A stretch of DNA of 64,000 bases from Campylobacter jejuni (GTDB lineage: Bacteria > Campylobacterota > Campylobacteria > Campylobacterales > Campylobacteraceae). The translations under genes were made by a program, and so were the position numbers. The stretch spans positions 95,844 through 159,843 of the forward strand of contig JACRSG010000007.1 in NCBI GenBank assembly GCA_014305285.1. Direction: 5' to 3'. Positions 26,942-37,080 of this stretch are shown here, in pieces. How positions within the stretch are numbered: the first letter of the stretch is position 1; every line of letters begins with the position of its first letter. The notes below the pieces were generated by a model. The model searched no databases. It saw only the letters and a program-made list of their open reading frames with translations, and was not told the origin of the DNA.

Positions 26942-28314
26942 TTCATTCCAGCATTGTGAAATTTGTCTGGATTATCCATAGCGTAGCGGAATTTTTCCCA
27001 ATCAATTTGTTTATCCCAGATTGCAACGATTAAAGCTGCTACTGAATTTCCGCAAAGATTTCCAACTGCTCTCATTTCAGACATAAATTTATCAACACCT
27101 AAAAGAACTCCTATAGCAGCTACCGGTAGAACCTGTGCTAAGGTTGCATTTGCTTCAGAAATTTCCATATTTCCTAGAGCTGCAAGCGTGCTTCCAAGCA
27201 CTATAAAACCTGATCCAGTTACACCCACTGCACCTTTTGAGGCTATCATTAGTACTATTAAAATACTGATTTCGTGTGCTAAACTTAAATTTACATTGAA
27301 AGCTTGTGCTAGAAAGATTAAACTCATAGCTAGATAAATATTTGTACAATCAAGATTAAAACTATATCCCGTTGGCAAAACAAGTCCGACTGTTGCTTTA
27401 GAAAGTCCTGCTTTTTCTAGTTTTCTCATTAAAGGAGCAAGTGCAGACTCGCTTGAGCTGGTTGCAAAGACGATCAATACTTCTCTTGAGATAAATCTCA
27501 TAAATTTGAAGATATTTACTTTTGCAAAATAACAAATCAGACCTAAGATTCCAAATATAAAAATAAGACATGAAATCAGCATTACTAAAAGCAAATATGC
27601 TAAGTTGATCAAAGAGCCAATTCCATATTGAGCTATAAGTACAGCCATTGCTGAAAAGGCGGCAATAGGGCTAAAATACATAATAATTTGTAGAATTTTA
27701 AAAACAAAATTTTGCACTACTTCAAAAACTCTTTGAATTGCCTGTTTATCTTCTATTCTCATTAAAGAAATAATCAAAGCAGTAATCACAGCGATAACTA
27801 AAACTTGTATGGTTTTTCCTTCTGTAAAAGGCGTGATGATATCAGTAGGCATAGCATCTTTTAAAATATGCATAATCTCAGAACTCGCACTTACTTCTGT
27901 GGTTTGAGAAATGTATTTTTGAACGCTTTTGGTATCAAGTTGACTTGGATCAAGATTCATTCCGTGACCTGGTTGCATAACATTTGCCATAAAAATACCT
28001 ATAGCAAGTGCTAAAGTACTTACAACTTCAAAGTAAATAACTGCTTTAGCACCAATGCTGCCTACTTTTTTTAAATTTTCAAGACTAATGATGCCCAAAA
28101 CCAAAGTAACAAAAATAATAGGGCCTATAAGAACCTTTAAAGCTCTTATAAAATAATCAACTCCTGGTTTGCTAGCAATGGCTAATTCTTTATCTGTATA
28201 ACCAAGTGCAATACCTGCAATAATGCCTATAATTACCCAAAATCCAAGACTTTTTATAATACGTTTATATAAAGGCGGTTTTCTTTCAGCTAAAGTTTGA
28301 CTTAAAGTTTCCAA
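26938..28314 (-). CDS. dctA: C4-dicarboxylate/proton symporter DctA
   Basis: 458 residues of the DAACS family. Family motifs are seen: LIGPIIFVTLVLGI in the first half, TSSSESALAPLMRKLEKAG (the serine-rich re-entrant loop), VLPTGYSFNLDCTNIY and GVTGSGFIVLGSTLAAL. Imports aspartate, fumarate, malate and succinate, main carbon sources for C. jejuni. Its stop overlaps the convergent barrel gene by 4 bases. Corresponds to Cj1192. Confidence 0.93.
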   Translation of the reverse strand: METLSQTLAERKPPLYKRIIKSLGFWVIIGIIAGIALGYTDKELAIASKPGVDYFIRALKVLIGPIIFVTLVLGIISLENLKKVGSIGAKAVIYFEVVSTLALAIGIFMANVMQPGHGMNLDPSQLDTKSVQKYISQTTEVSASSEIMHILKDAMPTDIITPFTEGKTIQVLVIAVITALIISLMRIEDKQAIQRVFEVVQNFVFKILQIIMYFSPIAAFSAMAVLIAQYGIGSLINLAYLLLVMLISCLIFIFGILGLICYFAKVNIFKFMRFISREVLIVFATSSSESALAPLMRKLEKAGLSKATVGLVLPTGYSFNLDCTNIYLAMSLIFLAQAFNVNLSLAHEISILIVLMIASKGAVGVTGSGFIVLGSTLAALGNMEISEANATLAQVLPVAAIGVLLGVDKFMSEMRAVGNLCGNSVAALIVAIWDKQIDWEKFRYAMDNPDKFHNAGMN

Positions 28315-28570
28315 GTTTATTCACTCCTTTTGATCTTTGTAAAATACAATTTCAACAATGCGTGTTATAAATTTTAACAAAAAAACAAATCTAGGAATAC
28401 TTTCTTTATGCGATATAAAAATATTTTTTATATAAATGTTACAAAATTTCTCATTATTTGCATTATAAAAATTTAAAATATTTTTTGGAAATTTTATAAT
28501 TTTAGTATACTTTTTGTTATTTGTTATTGGTAATAATTTTACATTTTAATTTATTGGGATGCTTTAAATT

Positions 28571-28744
28571 ACGAAAGAAATAGTTTTATCTGAAAATGCT
28601 TTAATCACTTCTAAAACAGAACTTAAAGGGAAATATCATTTATGCCAATAATGACTTTATTAAAATACGCAGGTTATAAAGTCGATGAGTTCTTATAAAA
28701 TGACTTATAATGAACTTGTTTTTAATTTACAAGAAAATAATTAA
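28571..28744 (+). pseudogene. cetC: Remnant of a CetC-like PAS protein
   Basis: Within the 544-base gap between dctA and cetA. The start region encodes KEIVLSENALITSKTELKGK, closely matching the CetB start REIFLQEDSLITSKTDLKGK; the would-be start codon is ACG. Frame changes then interrupt a segment that still spells YA-N-DF-KYAGYKVDEFL, and the sequence jumps to MTYNELVFNLQENN and stop, matching the CetB C-terminus TYNELIFFLQEVK. About 320 bases of the PAS core are missing. By position this is Cj1191c, known as CetC in energy taxis. It cannot make a functional protein. Confidence 0.85.
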
Positions 28745-28776
28745 TTTAAGATATGTTTAATCTTTTTTTTGTATTA

Positions 28777-28782
28777 TATAAT
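28777..28782 (+). promoter_or_regulatory. -10 element for cetA-cetB
   Basis: TATAAT preceded by a T8 run and GTAT, 77 bases before the cetA start. No sigma-28 or sigma-54 consensus is evident, so the pair is probably read by the vegetative sigma factor. Confidence 0.5.
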
Positions 28783-28858
28783 TCCGCCTAAAAATTAAAG
28801 TAGCGATTGCTTTAAATTTATAATTTCAAAAATTTTCAATTAAGGGTAAATTATATCA

Positions 28859-30235
28859 ATGAAAAATGGATTATTATTAACAATTTTTCTAAGTGTTATC
28901 GGTATTTTAGGCGCTATTTTTATTCATATTTATGTTGGAGTGATAATTTTTATTTTAATTACTGTTTTAACAATTTATTTGCTTAGACAATACAAAGATG
29001 AGCAAATCATGATAGATAAACTTTTGGTTCTTTGTAGAGAGTTAAAAGAGGGAAATTTTGACAATAGAATCATCTATGTAAAAACAAAAAGCAAAAAATT
29101 AGCCGAAATAGCAAATAATCTTAATAATACTATTGATGGGCTAGAAGCGTATTTAAGAGAGATCAATACTTCTATTTCTTGTTCTCAAAAAGGTGAATTT
29201 TATCGTAAGGCTTTGCCTGAAGGTTTAAAAGGAATTTTTGCTCATAATATTGAATTTATGAATAAAGCTTTAGCAAACATAGAAGTGACAGCAAGATCTA
29301 CTTTTAAAAATGCTTTATCAAGAACTTTAATGGATTTAAGTCTTGGAAATCAAAATAAAGACATGTCTCAAATTTCTAGCTCATTAAATCAAGATATTAG
29401 CATGATGAAAAATGTGTATGATACAGTTGATGCAATTACTCATACAGCTACAGAAAGTGGATCAGAGGTAGATTCTTTACAAAATGCTATGGGGTCTTTG
29501 ATGGATGTTGTAAATTCGAGTAAGGAAACAGTTCAAACTTTTGTGGCTAATTCACAAAATATCACTTCAGTAGTAAAAGTAATACACGATATAGCTGATC
29601 AAACCAATCTTCTAGCTTTAAATGCTGCTATTGAAGCTGCACGTGCAGGAGAGCATGGTCGTGGTTTTGCGGTTGTGGCTGATGAAGTAAGAAAGCTAGC
29701 TGAAAGAACTCAAAGATCTACAAATGAAATTTCTATTACAATTCAGACTATGCAACAAGATTTTGCAAATATTCAAAGTGGCAGTGAGCAGGTTTTTAAT
29801 ATTGTTAGCGAATCTGAAGAAAGAATTAATAAATTTTCTCAAGCTTTCAAACGTCTAGAAGAAAATAGTAGTGCCCTTGGTGTTAATTTTGAATCCTTTG
29901 CAAAAAGATTGATTTTATCTGTAGTTAAAATTGATCATATTCTTTATAAATCAAATATATATTTAAATTTAAATGGAGCTCAAAAGTTCAATCTTGAAAG
30001 TGTAGATCCAATTTCTAATCTTTGCCAAGATGAGAGAGTTCAAGGTGTTATTAATGAGCTTGGTTCTGAAACTGAACTCAATTTAGCTAAAGAATTTATA
30101 AAAGATAATGCTAAAAAAGCAATAGAAGAATCAAGTCAAGATTATATCGATCAAAAAGCTTATGATGCGATTGTAAATGATATTAAATCATTAGAGCAAA
30201 GAAGTGCTGAGATTTTAGCTAAATTAAAAATATAA
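28859..30235 (+). CDS. cetA: Energy-taxis transducer CetA
   Basis: 458 residues. Two close membrane segments (about 3-24 and 25-42) with almost no periplasmic loop, then a HAMP-like region ([14 protein letters not shown]...), and a methyl-accepting signalling domain with the hairpin tip sequence [20 protein letters not shown] and [17 protein letters not shown] near 247-283. With no sensory domain of its own it depends on CetB, encoded next. It signals redox state to CheA/CheW. AAGGG lies upstream of the ATG. Corresponds to Cj1190c. Confidence 0.93.
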   Translation: MKNGLLLTIFLSVIGILGAIFIHIYVGVIIFILITVLTIYLLRQYKDEQIMIDKLLVLCRELKEGNFDNRIIYVKTKSKKLAEIANNLNNTIDGLEAYLREINTSISCSQKGEFYRKALPEGLKGIFAHNIEFMNKALANIEVTARSTFKNALSRTLMDLSLGNQNKDMSQISSSLNQDISMMKNVYDTVDAITHTATESGSEVDSLQNAMGSLMDVVNSSKETVQTFVANSQNITSVVKVIHDIADQTNLLALNAAIEAARAGEHGRGFAVVADEVRKLAERTQRSTNEISITIQTMQQDFANIQSGSEQVFNIVSESEERINKFSQAFKRLEENSSALGVNFESFAKRLILSVVKIDHILYKSNIYLNLNGAQKFNLESVDPISNLCQDERVQGVINELGSETELNLAKEFIKDNAKKAIEESSQDYIDQKAYDAIVNDIKSLEQRSAEILAKLKI

Positions 30236-30254
30236 ATTAATGAGGGCTGGGAAA

Positions 30255-30752
30255 ATGTCAAGAGAAATTTTTTTACAAGAAGATAGTTTGATTACTTCTA
30301 AAACAGATTTAAAAGGTAAAATAGTTTATGCAAATGGTGATTTTTTAAAATATGCAGGTTATACTATGGGTGAAGTTTTAAATAAACCTCATAGTATAGT
30401 AAGACATGGAGAGATGCCAAAAACTGTTTTTAAATATTTATGGGATTACATCAAAGAGGGTAAGGAAATTTTTGCTTACGTAAAAAACAAAACCAAAGAT
30501 AACAATTATTACTGGGTTTTTGCAAATGTAACTCCGTCAATAGACATTAACAACAATATCATAGGTTATTATTCTGTTCGTCGCATGCCAAATAAAAGTG
30601 CTATTTCTACAATCGAAAGTCTTTATAGTGATCTTTTAAGGGTGGAACAGCAACAAGGTTTAAACAAGGGTGTTGAGATGCTTAAAAATTTCTGTAAAGA
30701 TGCAAATAAAACTTATAACGAGTTAATTTTCTTTCTTCAAGAAGTTAAATAA
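30255..30752 (+). CDS. cetB: Energy-taxis PAS sensor CetB
   Basis: 165 residues, a single PAS domain with an Aer-like FAD pocket (ITSKTDLKGKIVYANGDF, YAGYTMGEVLNKPHSIVRHGEMPK) and a short helical tail. I take the ATG at 30255, preceded by GAGGGCTGGG, instead of the ATG at 30240. It senses electron-transport state through bound FAD and passes it to CetA. It lies 19 bases after cetA. Corresponds to Cj1189c. Confidence 0.92.
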   Translation: MSREIFLQEDSLITSKTDLKGKIVYANGDFLKYAGYTMGEVLNKPHSIVRHGEMPKTVFKYLWDYIKEGKEIFAYVKNKTKDNNYYWVFANVTPSIDINNNIIGYYSVRRMPNKSAISTIESLYSDLLRVEQQQGLNKGVEMLKNFCKDANKTYNELIFFLQEVK

Positions 30753-30759
30753 ATTTTTG

Positions 30760-30791
30760 TTAGACTTAAAACGAGTTTGTTTTAAGTCTAA
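30760..30791 (+). terminator. Inverted repeat after cetB, probable terminator
   Basis: TTAGACTTAAAAC pairs perfectly with GTTTTAAGTCTAA (13 bp) around a 6-base loop, 7 bases after the cetB stop. It lacks a strong T-tract, so termination may be partial. The mnmG -10 follows directly. Confidence 0.6.
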
Positions 30792-30797
30792 ATATTA

Positions 30798-30803
30798 TAT
30801 AAT
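30798..30803 (+). promoter_or_regulatory. -10 element for mnmG
   Basis: TATAAT within AATATTATATAATCTG, 37 bases before the mnmG ATG. AAGG at about 30832 is the ribosome site. Confidence 0.5.
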
Positions 30804-30839
30804 CTGTCTTTTAAAAATTCACATTTTTCAAGGCAAAAT

Positions 30840-32699
30840 ATGTTTGATGTCATTGTTATAGGTGGTGGACACGCAGGAGTTGAAGCAAGTGCTGTTGCTG
30901 CTAGAATGGGTAAAAAAACCTTACTTTTAACTACATTGATCGAGCAAATAGGAGCAGCAAGTTGTAATCCAGCTATAGGTGGACTTGCTAAAGGGCATTT
31001 GGTAAAAGAACTTGATGCCATGGGTGGTCTTATGGGTGAAATCACCGATGAAGCAGGGATACAATTTCGTATTTTAAATGAAAGTAAGGGTGTAGCTGTT
31101 CAAGGAAGTAGGGTGCAAATTGATATGGATAAGTATCGTATCATTGCGCGCAATAAACTTTTAAAACTTCCAAATTTAGAAATCTCCCAAGAACAAGTGA
31201 GTGCTTTAATCGTAGAAAATGACGAAGTTAAAGGTGTAAAAACAAATTTAGAAAATATATATTTTGCCAAAAAAGTGATACTTACAACAGGAACTTTTTT
31301 AAATGGACTTATTCATGTGGGTGAAAATAAACTTCAAGCAGGAAGGGTAGGGGAGCTAGCTTCAGTAAATTTAGGAAATTATTTACAGACTTTAGGTTTA
31401 AAAATGGGGCGTTTAAAAACAGGAACTTGTCCAAGAGTAGATGCAAAAAGTATTGATTTTAGTGTGCTTGAAATTCAAGATGGCGATGTGAATCCTAAAG
31501 CTTTTAGCTTTCGTTCAAGAAATTTTAATCCTACTCAACTTCCTTGTTATATCGCACGTACTAATACAACTACACATGAGATTATTAGGAATAATTTTTA
31601 TCGTGCTCCACTTTTTACAGGACAGATTGAAGGAGTGGGACCAAGGTATTGTCCTTCTATAGAAGATAAGATCAATCGTTTTAGCGACAAAGAAAGTCAT
31701 CATCTTTTTATAGAGCCTCAAACTATTGATGCAACAGAGTATTATATTAATGGTTTTTCTACTTCTTTGCCTTATGAAGTGCAAACTCAAATGCTACATT
31801 CTGTAAAGGGTTTTAAAAATGCTAAAATTACACGTTTTGGTTATGCTATAGAGTATGATTATATAGAGCCAACCGAACTTAAGCATAGTTTAGAGCTTAA
31901 AAAGATTAAAAATCTTTATTGTGCAGGACAGATTAATGGAACTACAGGTTATGAAGAGGCGGCAGCACAAGGCTTTATGGCAGGAATCAATGCAAGTTTA
32001 AGTATAGATGCAAAAGAACCCTTGATTTTAAGACGCGATGAATCTTATATAGGGGTTTTAATCGATGATTTAGTAGTAAAAGGTACAAAAGAACCTTATA
32101 GAATGTTTACTTCAAGAGCAGAATTTAGACTGCTTTTAAGGGAAGAAAATGCTATACTTAGACTTGGAAAATATGGCTATGATTTAGGACTTTTAAGTGA
32201 TGAAGATTTTGCTTATATACAAAATATTGCAAACAATCTTCAAAAAGGACTTGAATTTTTACTTTCTAAAGAATTTACGCCTAATAACCAAAATAATGCT
32301 TTTTTAGAGAGTTTGAGAGAAGATAAAATTTCTTCTACAATCAATCTTCAAAAAATTGTTGCAAGAGCAAGTTTTGATATAGAAAAATTAAAAAAACTTG
32401 ATTCTATGTTTGAAAACATGGATAATTACTCTTTAAAGGAAATTTTAAATGAGGCAAAGTATTATCATTACATTAGCATGCAAAAAGCTCAAGTAGAAAA
32501 AATGAAAAATCTTAGTGAGTTTAAAATTCCTGAAAATTTTGATTTTAAAAGTGTAAGCGGTTTGAGTAATGAAGTTGTAGAAAAACTTAATCATCATAAA
32601 CCTCCAACCATTTTTGCTGCAAGTCAAATCAGTGGAATCACTCCTGCAGCATTAGATATTTTACAAATTTATATCAAAATGCAAAAGAAAAAAGCTTAA
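30840..32699 (+). CDS. mnmG: tRNA uridine-5-carboxymethylaminomethyl modification enzyme MnmG
   Basis: 619 residues, formerly GidA. N-terminal FAD motif [12 protein letters not shown], then [19 protein letters not shown], and the Cys-containing [12 protein letters not shown] and [18 protein letters not shown] motifs. With MnmE it installs the cmnm5 group at wobble U34. Length is normal. The stop is directly followed by the start of the next gene. Corresponds to Cj1188c. Confidence 0.97.
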   Translation: MFDVIVIGGGHAGVEASAVAARMGKKTLLLTTLIEQIGAASCNPAIGGLAKGHLVKELDAMGGLMGEITDEAGIQFRILNESKGVAVQGSRVQIDMDKYRIIARNKLLKLPNLEISQEQVSALIVENDEVKGVKTNLENIYFAKKVILTTGTFLNGLIHVGENKLQAGRVGELASVNLGNYLQTLGLKMGRLKTGTCPRVDAKSIDFSVLEIQDGDVNPKAFSFRSRNFNPTQLPCYIARTNTTTHEIIRNNFYRAPLFTGQIEGVGPRYCPSIEDKINRFSDKESHHLFIEPQTIDATEYYINGFSTSLPYEVQTQMLHSVKGFKNAKITRFGYAIEYDYIEPTELKHSLELKKIKNLYCAGQINGTTGYEEAAAQGFMAGINASLSIDAKEPLILRRDESYIGVLIDDLVVKGTKEPYRMFTSRAEFRLLLREENAILRLGKYGYDLGLLSDEDFAYIQNIANNLQKGLEFLLSKEFTPNNQNNAFLESLREDKISSTINLQKIVARASFDIEKLKKLDSMFENMDNYSLKEILNEAKYYHYISMQKAQVEKMKNLSEFKIPENFDFKSVSGLSNEVVEKLNHHKPPTIFAASQISGITPAALDILQIYIKMQKKKA

Positions 32700-33986
32700 A
32701 TGCTTGTTTCTTTTATTTTTTTATCTACTTTAATTTTACTTTTTTGGCGTCCATGGAATTTGTCTATTTGGGTATTTTCTAGTTTGGGAGCTTTTTTTGT
32801 TTTTATTTTTCAATTGGTAGATTTTAAAGATGCTTATTTTGTTTTTTCTTTAGTCTGGGATAGTTCTTTAACTTTGCTTGGGCTGATTATTCTTTCTTTG
32901 AGTTTGGAAGCTTTGGGATTTTTTGATTTTATTGCAAGTAAAATTTTGCATTTTTCTAGAGAGAAAAATCAAGAAAAAATTTATATCAGCACAAAAAAAT
33001 TGATGTTATTTTTGTTGATTTTTGTCTTTTTCCTTTCTGCATTTTTTGCTAACGATGGAGCAATTTTAATCATTACGCCTATTACTATAGCTTTATTTTC
33101 AACTTTTAAAGATTGTAAAAATCATGCTTTTATTTTAAGTTCTTTTTTACTTAGTCTTTCTTTTTTATGTGATGCAAGTTCAAATGCTTTGGTTATTTCA
33201 AATTTGACCAATATTATTACAGCAAATTATTTTAAAATAGAATTCTTAGAATTTGCTAAAAATATGTTTTTGCCAAATTTTTTTGTTTTGCTTTCTACCA
33301 TAGCCATGGTTTTTGTGTTTTATGTGAGAGTTTTACCTAAAAGACTTGAATTTAAATCAGTCAAAAAAGAGCGAATTTCATTGAAGTTGTTTTTTCTTTG
33401 TGTGGTATTTTTATTTCTTTTTGTGATTAGTTTTTTTATAGGTGAAATTTTTGATATTAAAATAAGTTTTTTTGCTTTACTTTGGGCGGGAATTTTTTGG
33501 CTTATTGTTTTAAAAATTCAAGGTAAAAAAAGTATTAAAATTCTTTTTGATGCACCTTATGGAGTTTTGCTTTTTAGTTTTGGGCTTTATATGGTGGTTT
33601 TTGCTTTGTATAAAATAGGCGTGAGTGAAATTGTAGTTAAAAGTTATGCTTTTTTGATGCAAGATAAGAGTGGAAATTTTGGCGTGGCTTTGATTTCGGC
33701 TTTTGGATCTTCTGTGTTTAATAATTTACCCATGGTTTTAATCGGAGATTTGGTATTAAAAGAATATTTTGAGAATTTTCCTTTTGATTCTTTGATGATT
33801 TATGCACATCTTTTAGGGGTAAATATAGGCTCAAAACTTACGCCAATAGGTTCTTTGGCAACTTTACTTTGGCTTGGAGTTTTGGCTAGAAAAGGCATTA
33901 ATATTTCTTTTTGGCAGTATTGTAAATTTGGCTTTTTGATAACTTTACCTGTGCTTGTTTTTTCTCTTTGTGCTCTTATTATATAA
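32700..33986 (+). CDS. arsB: ArsB/NhaD-superfamily permease, probable arsenite efflux
   Basis: 428 residues with about 11 membrane spans. Ion-transporter superfamily features: FFANDGAILIITPITIALF, LCDASSNALVISNLTNIIT, SSVFNNLPMVLIGDLVL and GVNIGSKLTPIGSLATLLWLG, which match ArsB. It directly follows mnmG without a gap. No arsR or arsC is adjacent; those may lie elsewhere. Substrate rests on family resemblance and the C. jejuni annotation of Cj1187c. Confidence 0.82.
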   Translation: MLVSFIFLSTLILLFWRPWNLSIWVFSSLGAFFVFIFQLVDFKDAYFVFSLVWDSSLTLLGLIILSLSLEALGFFDFIASKILHFSREKNQEKIYISTKKLMLFLLIFVFFLSAFFANDGAILIITPITIALFSTFKDCKNHAFILSSFLLSLSFLCDASSNALVISNLTNIITANYFKIEFLEFAKNMFLPNFFVLLSTIAMVFVFYVRVLPKRLEFKSVKKERISLKLFFLCVVFLFLFVISFFIGEIFDIKISFFALLWAGIFWLIVLKIQGKKSIKILFDAPYGVLLFSFGLYMVVFALYKIGVSEIVVKSYAFLMQDKSGNFGVALISAFGSSVFNNLPMVLIGDLVLKEYFENFPFDSLMIYAHLLGVNIGSKLTPIGSLATLLWLGVLARKGINISFWQYCKFGFLITLPVLVFSLCALII

Positions 33987-34076
33987 ATATCAAAACTTGT
34001 TAAACAAAGAAAAAATTTATTTTAATTTCGATAAACTTTTAACTTGGTTAAAAAATAAAAATCGAAAGGACAAGTT

Positions 34077-34580
34077 ATGGCTACATCTGAGAGTAGACGA
34101 AGCTTTATGGGTTTTGCATTTGGAAGCGTAGCTGCTGTAGGCGGTGTTTTCTCACTTGTTGCGATGAAAAAAACTTGGGATCCGCTTCCAAGTGTCAAAG
34201 CTGCAGGTTTTACTACGGTAGATTTATCGGGAATGCAAGATGGAGAGCTTAGAACTATAGAATGGCGTAAAAAGCCTATTTTTATATTAAAAAAAGATGC
34301 GAGTATGCCAAAAGATGAAAAACGTGATGTTGTGGTAGATAACGCAGCTTATACTGTGGTTATAGGACTTTGTACGCATTTAGGTTGTATACCTGCTTAC
34401 CAACCAAGTGAGCAATTGTTTAAATGTGCCTGTCATGGTGGAGAATTTGACACAAGTGGAAAAAATGTTTTTGGACCTCCTCCAAAGCCTCTTGAAATTC
34501 CTCCTTTTAAAATTGATGGAACTAAACTTGTTTTAGGTGAAGAGGGTTCTGAATATAAAAAAATGATAGCGGAGGCTTAA
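34077..34580 (+). CDS. petA: Ubiquinol-cytochrome c reductase, Rieske iron-sulfur subunit
   Basis: 167 residues. N-terminal twin-arginine anchor (ESRRSFMGFAFGSVAAVGG). The 2Fe-2S ligands are in CTHLGC and CACHGGEF, followed by FGPPPKPL. GAAAGGAC precedes the ATG. First gene of the bc1 operon. Corresponds to Cj1186c. Confidence 0.97.
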   Translation: MATSESRRSFMGFAFGSVAAVGGVFSLVAMKKTWDPLPSVKAAGFTTVDLSGMQDGELRTIEWRKKPIFILKKDASMPKDEKRDVVVDNAAYTVVIGLCTHLGCIPAYQPSEQLFKCACHGGEFDTSGKNVFGPPPKPLEIPPFKIDGTKLVLGEEGSEYKKMIAEA

Positions 34581-34581
34581 G

Positions 34582-35832
34582 ATGGCACAAATTAGAAAAG
34601 CTAATGGCCTTGTAGATTGGCTTGATCAAAGGCTTGCAGTATATAAATTGCTTGATGTTTTAATGGTAAAGTATTGGATACCAAAGCAAATTAACTTTCT
34701 TTGGGCAATGGGGGTTATTTTAACCACTCTTTTTGCGGTGCTTTTTGTCACAGGACTTTTACTTGTAATGTATTATAAACCAGACACTGCACTTGCTTTT
34801 GATAGTGTAAATAAGACTATTATGCAAGAGGTGGATTATGGATGGCTTTGGCGTCACATGCATGGTGTTGCTGCTTCTGTCGTATTTTTGATTATATATA
34901 TACATATGCTAACAGGAATTTATTACGGTTCTTATAAAAAAGGTCGTGAGATGATTTGGGTTAGCGGTATGCTTTTGTTTGTTGTATTTTCTGCTGAAGC
35001 TTTTAGTGGATATATGCTTCCTTGGGGACAAATGAGTTATTGGGCAGCCCAAGTAATCACTAATCTTTTTGGAGGGATACCATTTATTGGTCCTGAGCTT
35101 GTAATTTGGATTCGTGGGGATTATGCGGTTTCTGATCCAACTTTAACAAGATTTTTTATGCTTCATGTGTGTTTGCTTCCTATAGTTATTATTGCTATTA
35201 TAGCATTTCACTTCTATTCTTTAAGAATTCCTCATGTTAATAATGAAATTTCTGAAGAACTTGACTTTGATTTAGAGGCTGAAAAGTATATGGCAGGTGA
35301 CACAAAGGGTTCTAAGGTGATTCCTTTTTGGCCAGGATTTTTATCAAAAGATTTTATGTATATAAGCTTTTTTATGATTTTCTTCTTTTACTTGGTCTGT
35401 TTTAAATTTGAATTTGCAATGGATCCAATTAATTTTGATCCAGCTAATGCACTTAAAACACCAGCTCATATTTATCCTGAGTGGTATTTCTTATGGAGTT
35501 ATGAAGTTTTAAGAGGATTTTTCTTTGATATTGCAGGTATTAAAGCTTTTGATATAGGTTTGGCTGCATTTGGTATTGCTCAAGTGATTTTCTTCTTGCT
35601 TCCTTGGCTTGATAGAAGTGATGTGGTAAAACCAGCTCATGAAAGACCTTTATTTTTCATTTGGTTTTGGATATTGCTTATTGATTTAATTGTTTTAACA
35701 GTTTATGGAAAATTACCTCCAACAGGTGTAAATGCTTGGGTAGGATTTTATGCTTCTATAGTATTTTTGCTTTTACTTATTGTGGTTTTACCAGTTATTA
35801 CTATTATGGAGAGAAAAGGAGCTAAACAATGA
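34582..35832 (+). CDS. petB: Ubiquinol-cytochrome c reductase, cytochrome b subunit
   Basis: 416 residues with eight or more membrane spans. The b-heme histidines are in WRHMHGVAASVVF and HVCLLPIVIIAIIAFHFY, and the quinol-site motif appears as YPEWYFLWSYEVLR (PEWY). Carries electrons across the inner membrane in the bc1 complex. It begins one base after petA and overlaps petC by 4 bases. Confidence 0.97.
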   Translation: MAQIRKANGLVDWLDQRLAVYKLLDVLMVKYWIPKQINFLWAMGVILTTLFAVLFVTGLLLVMYYKPDTALAFDSVNKTIMQEVDYGWLWRHMHGVAASVVFLIIYIHMLTGIYYGSYKKGREMIWVSGMLLFVVFSAEAFSGYMLPWGQMSYWAAQVITNLFGGIPFIGPELVIWIRGDYAVSDPTLTRFFMLHVCLLPIVIIAIIAFHFYSLRIPHVNNEISEELDFDLEAEKYMAGDTKGSKVIPFWPGFLSKDFMYISFFMIFFFYLVCFKFEFAMDPINFDPANALKTPAHIYPEWYFLWSYEVLRGFFFDIAGIKAFDIGLAAFGIAQVIFFLLPWLDRSDVVKPAHERPLFFIWFWILLIDLIVLTVYGKLPPTGVNAWVGFYASIVFLLLLIVVLPVITIMERKGAKQ

Positions 35833-36953
35833 GAGAAATAAAAATATTTTTAGTTGTAGTAGTTTTTACTGCACTTGTATATTGGGGGGTAGAGCCTTAT
35901 GCTCATTCAGTGATGAAGCCTCATGTTGCTCCTGCAAATTTTGATTTTGCTGTAGAAGATACTACCTTTGCAAAAGGTATAGTTGAAGCTAAAGAATTAG
36001 ATCTAAAAGATGCACAAGTTTCAGGAGATGCTAAAAGAATAGAGAGTGTAAACAAAGAACTTGAAAAAGCAAAAGAAGAATTAAGCAAGGTTGAAACACT
36101 TTGGGCAGATGTTGCAAAGATCGATTTTGCTAAAGGTGATGCAAAAAAAGGTAAAGAATTTTTTGAAAATAACTGTTTTGCATGTCATGGTGTAAAAGAA
36201 GATGGAATAGCAGCTAATATTACTGATTCTTCTATGGGGGTAATACCACCTGATCTTAGTGCTGCTGGTACTATTTTTGATGAGAAATTTTTAGCAGCTT
36301 TAATTATGCATCCTGCACTTGCTTTAAAAGTAGATCATAAATTTGGCGATGCTTTCATTATGACAGCTTACAATAAAGATACTTCAGGGGAAAGTGAAGA
36401 AGCTACAAATGCAAATATAGCCAATGTGATTGCTTATCTTAAAGATGTGAGTGTTAAATTTGAAGCCAATGAAGATGCCGCTATTAAGAAAGATGTTGAG
36501 GCAAAATATGCTAAAATGGAAAATAATTCCCAAAAAACAATTTTAATGGAAAAAGATATAAAATTTGCCAAAGATAAAGCAACTTTTATTGAAGCTTGTG
36601 GACGTTGTCATGATATGAAATACGATAGCTTTTTTACTCCATCAAATCAAAATGATTTAAAAACTTATTTAGGTTCTGTTCCGCCTGATCTTTCTATGAT
36701 GATAAGATCTCGTGGTGAGCAATATTTACATGATTTTATCAATAACACTCAAAAACTTCTTCCAGGAACTGCTATGCCAAGAGTAGGTTTAACAGAAGCT
36801 GCACAAGCTAAGGTTGTATCTTATATTGATCAAGTGGGCGATAGCAAAAAAGAAGAAAGAAAAACTACAGGAATTTATGTAATGATATTTTTTGTAGTTT
36901 TAAGTATTTTTGCTATAGGCTGGAAGCGTTCTGTTTGGTCTAAATTACATTAA
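35829..36953 (+). CDS. petC: Ubiquinol-cytochrome c reductase, diheme cytochrome c subunit
   Basis: 374 residues. An N-terminal membrane helix, a Lys/Glu-rich coiled stretch, then two heme c sites, CFACHG near 116-121 and CGRCHD near 257-262, and a C-terminal anchor (IYVMIFFVVLSIFAIGW). This two-heme c-type subunit replaces cytochrome c1 in Campylobacterota bc1 complexes. Last gene before the terminator. Corresponds to Cj1184c. Confidence 0.95.
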   Translation: MREIKIFLVVVVFTALVYWGVEPYAHSVMKPHVAPANFDFAVEDTTFAKGIVEAKELDLKDAQVSGDAKRIESVNKELEKAKEELSKVETLWADVAKIDFAKGDAKKGKEFFENNCFACHGVKEDGIAANITDSSMGVIPPDLSAAGTIFDEKFLAALIMHPALALKVDHKFGDAFIMTAYNKDTSGESEEATNANIANVIAYLKDVSVKFEANEDAAIKKDVEAKYAKMENNSQKTILMEKDIKFAKDKATFIEACGRCHDMKYDSFFTPSNQNDLKTYLGSVPPDLSMMIRSRGEQYLHDFINNTQKLLPGTAMPRVGLTEAAQAKVVSYIDQVGDSKKEERKTTGIYVMIFFVVLSIFAIGWKRSVWSKLH

Positions 36954-36962
36954 TATTACATT

Positions 36963-36992
36963 TTTTGCCATTATTTAATGATAATGGCAAAA
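36963..36992 (+). terminator. Terminator of petABC
   Basis: TTTTGCCATTAT pairs with ATAATGGCAAAA (12 bp) around a 6-base loop, 9 bases after the petC stop, followed by TCTCATTTTTT. Confidence 0.8.
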
Positions 36993-37050
36993 ATCTCATT
37001 TTTTCCTCATTTTTATTAGTTTTTAATATTTAAAAAGAGATACTCCAAAA

Positions 37051-37056
37051 TATAAT
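37051..37056 (+). promoter_or_regulatory. -10 element for cfa, flanked by an inverted repeat
   Basis: TATAAT, 25 bases before the cfa ATG. The heptamer ATACTCC at 37040-37046 and its complement GGAGTAT at 37071-37077 flank the -10 and the transcription start; the right arm includes the ribosome site. It may be an operator or may be chance. Confidence 0.45.
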
Positions 37057-37080
37057 TATTTTAAAATTTAGGAGTATTTT

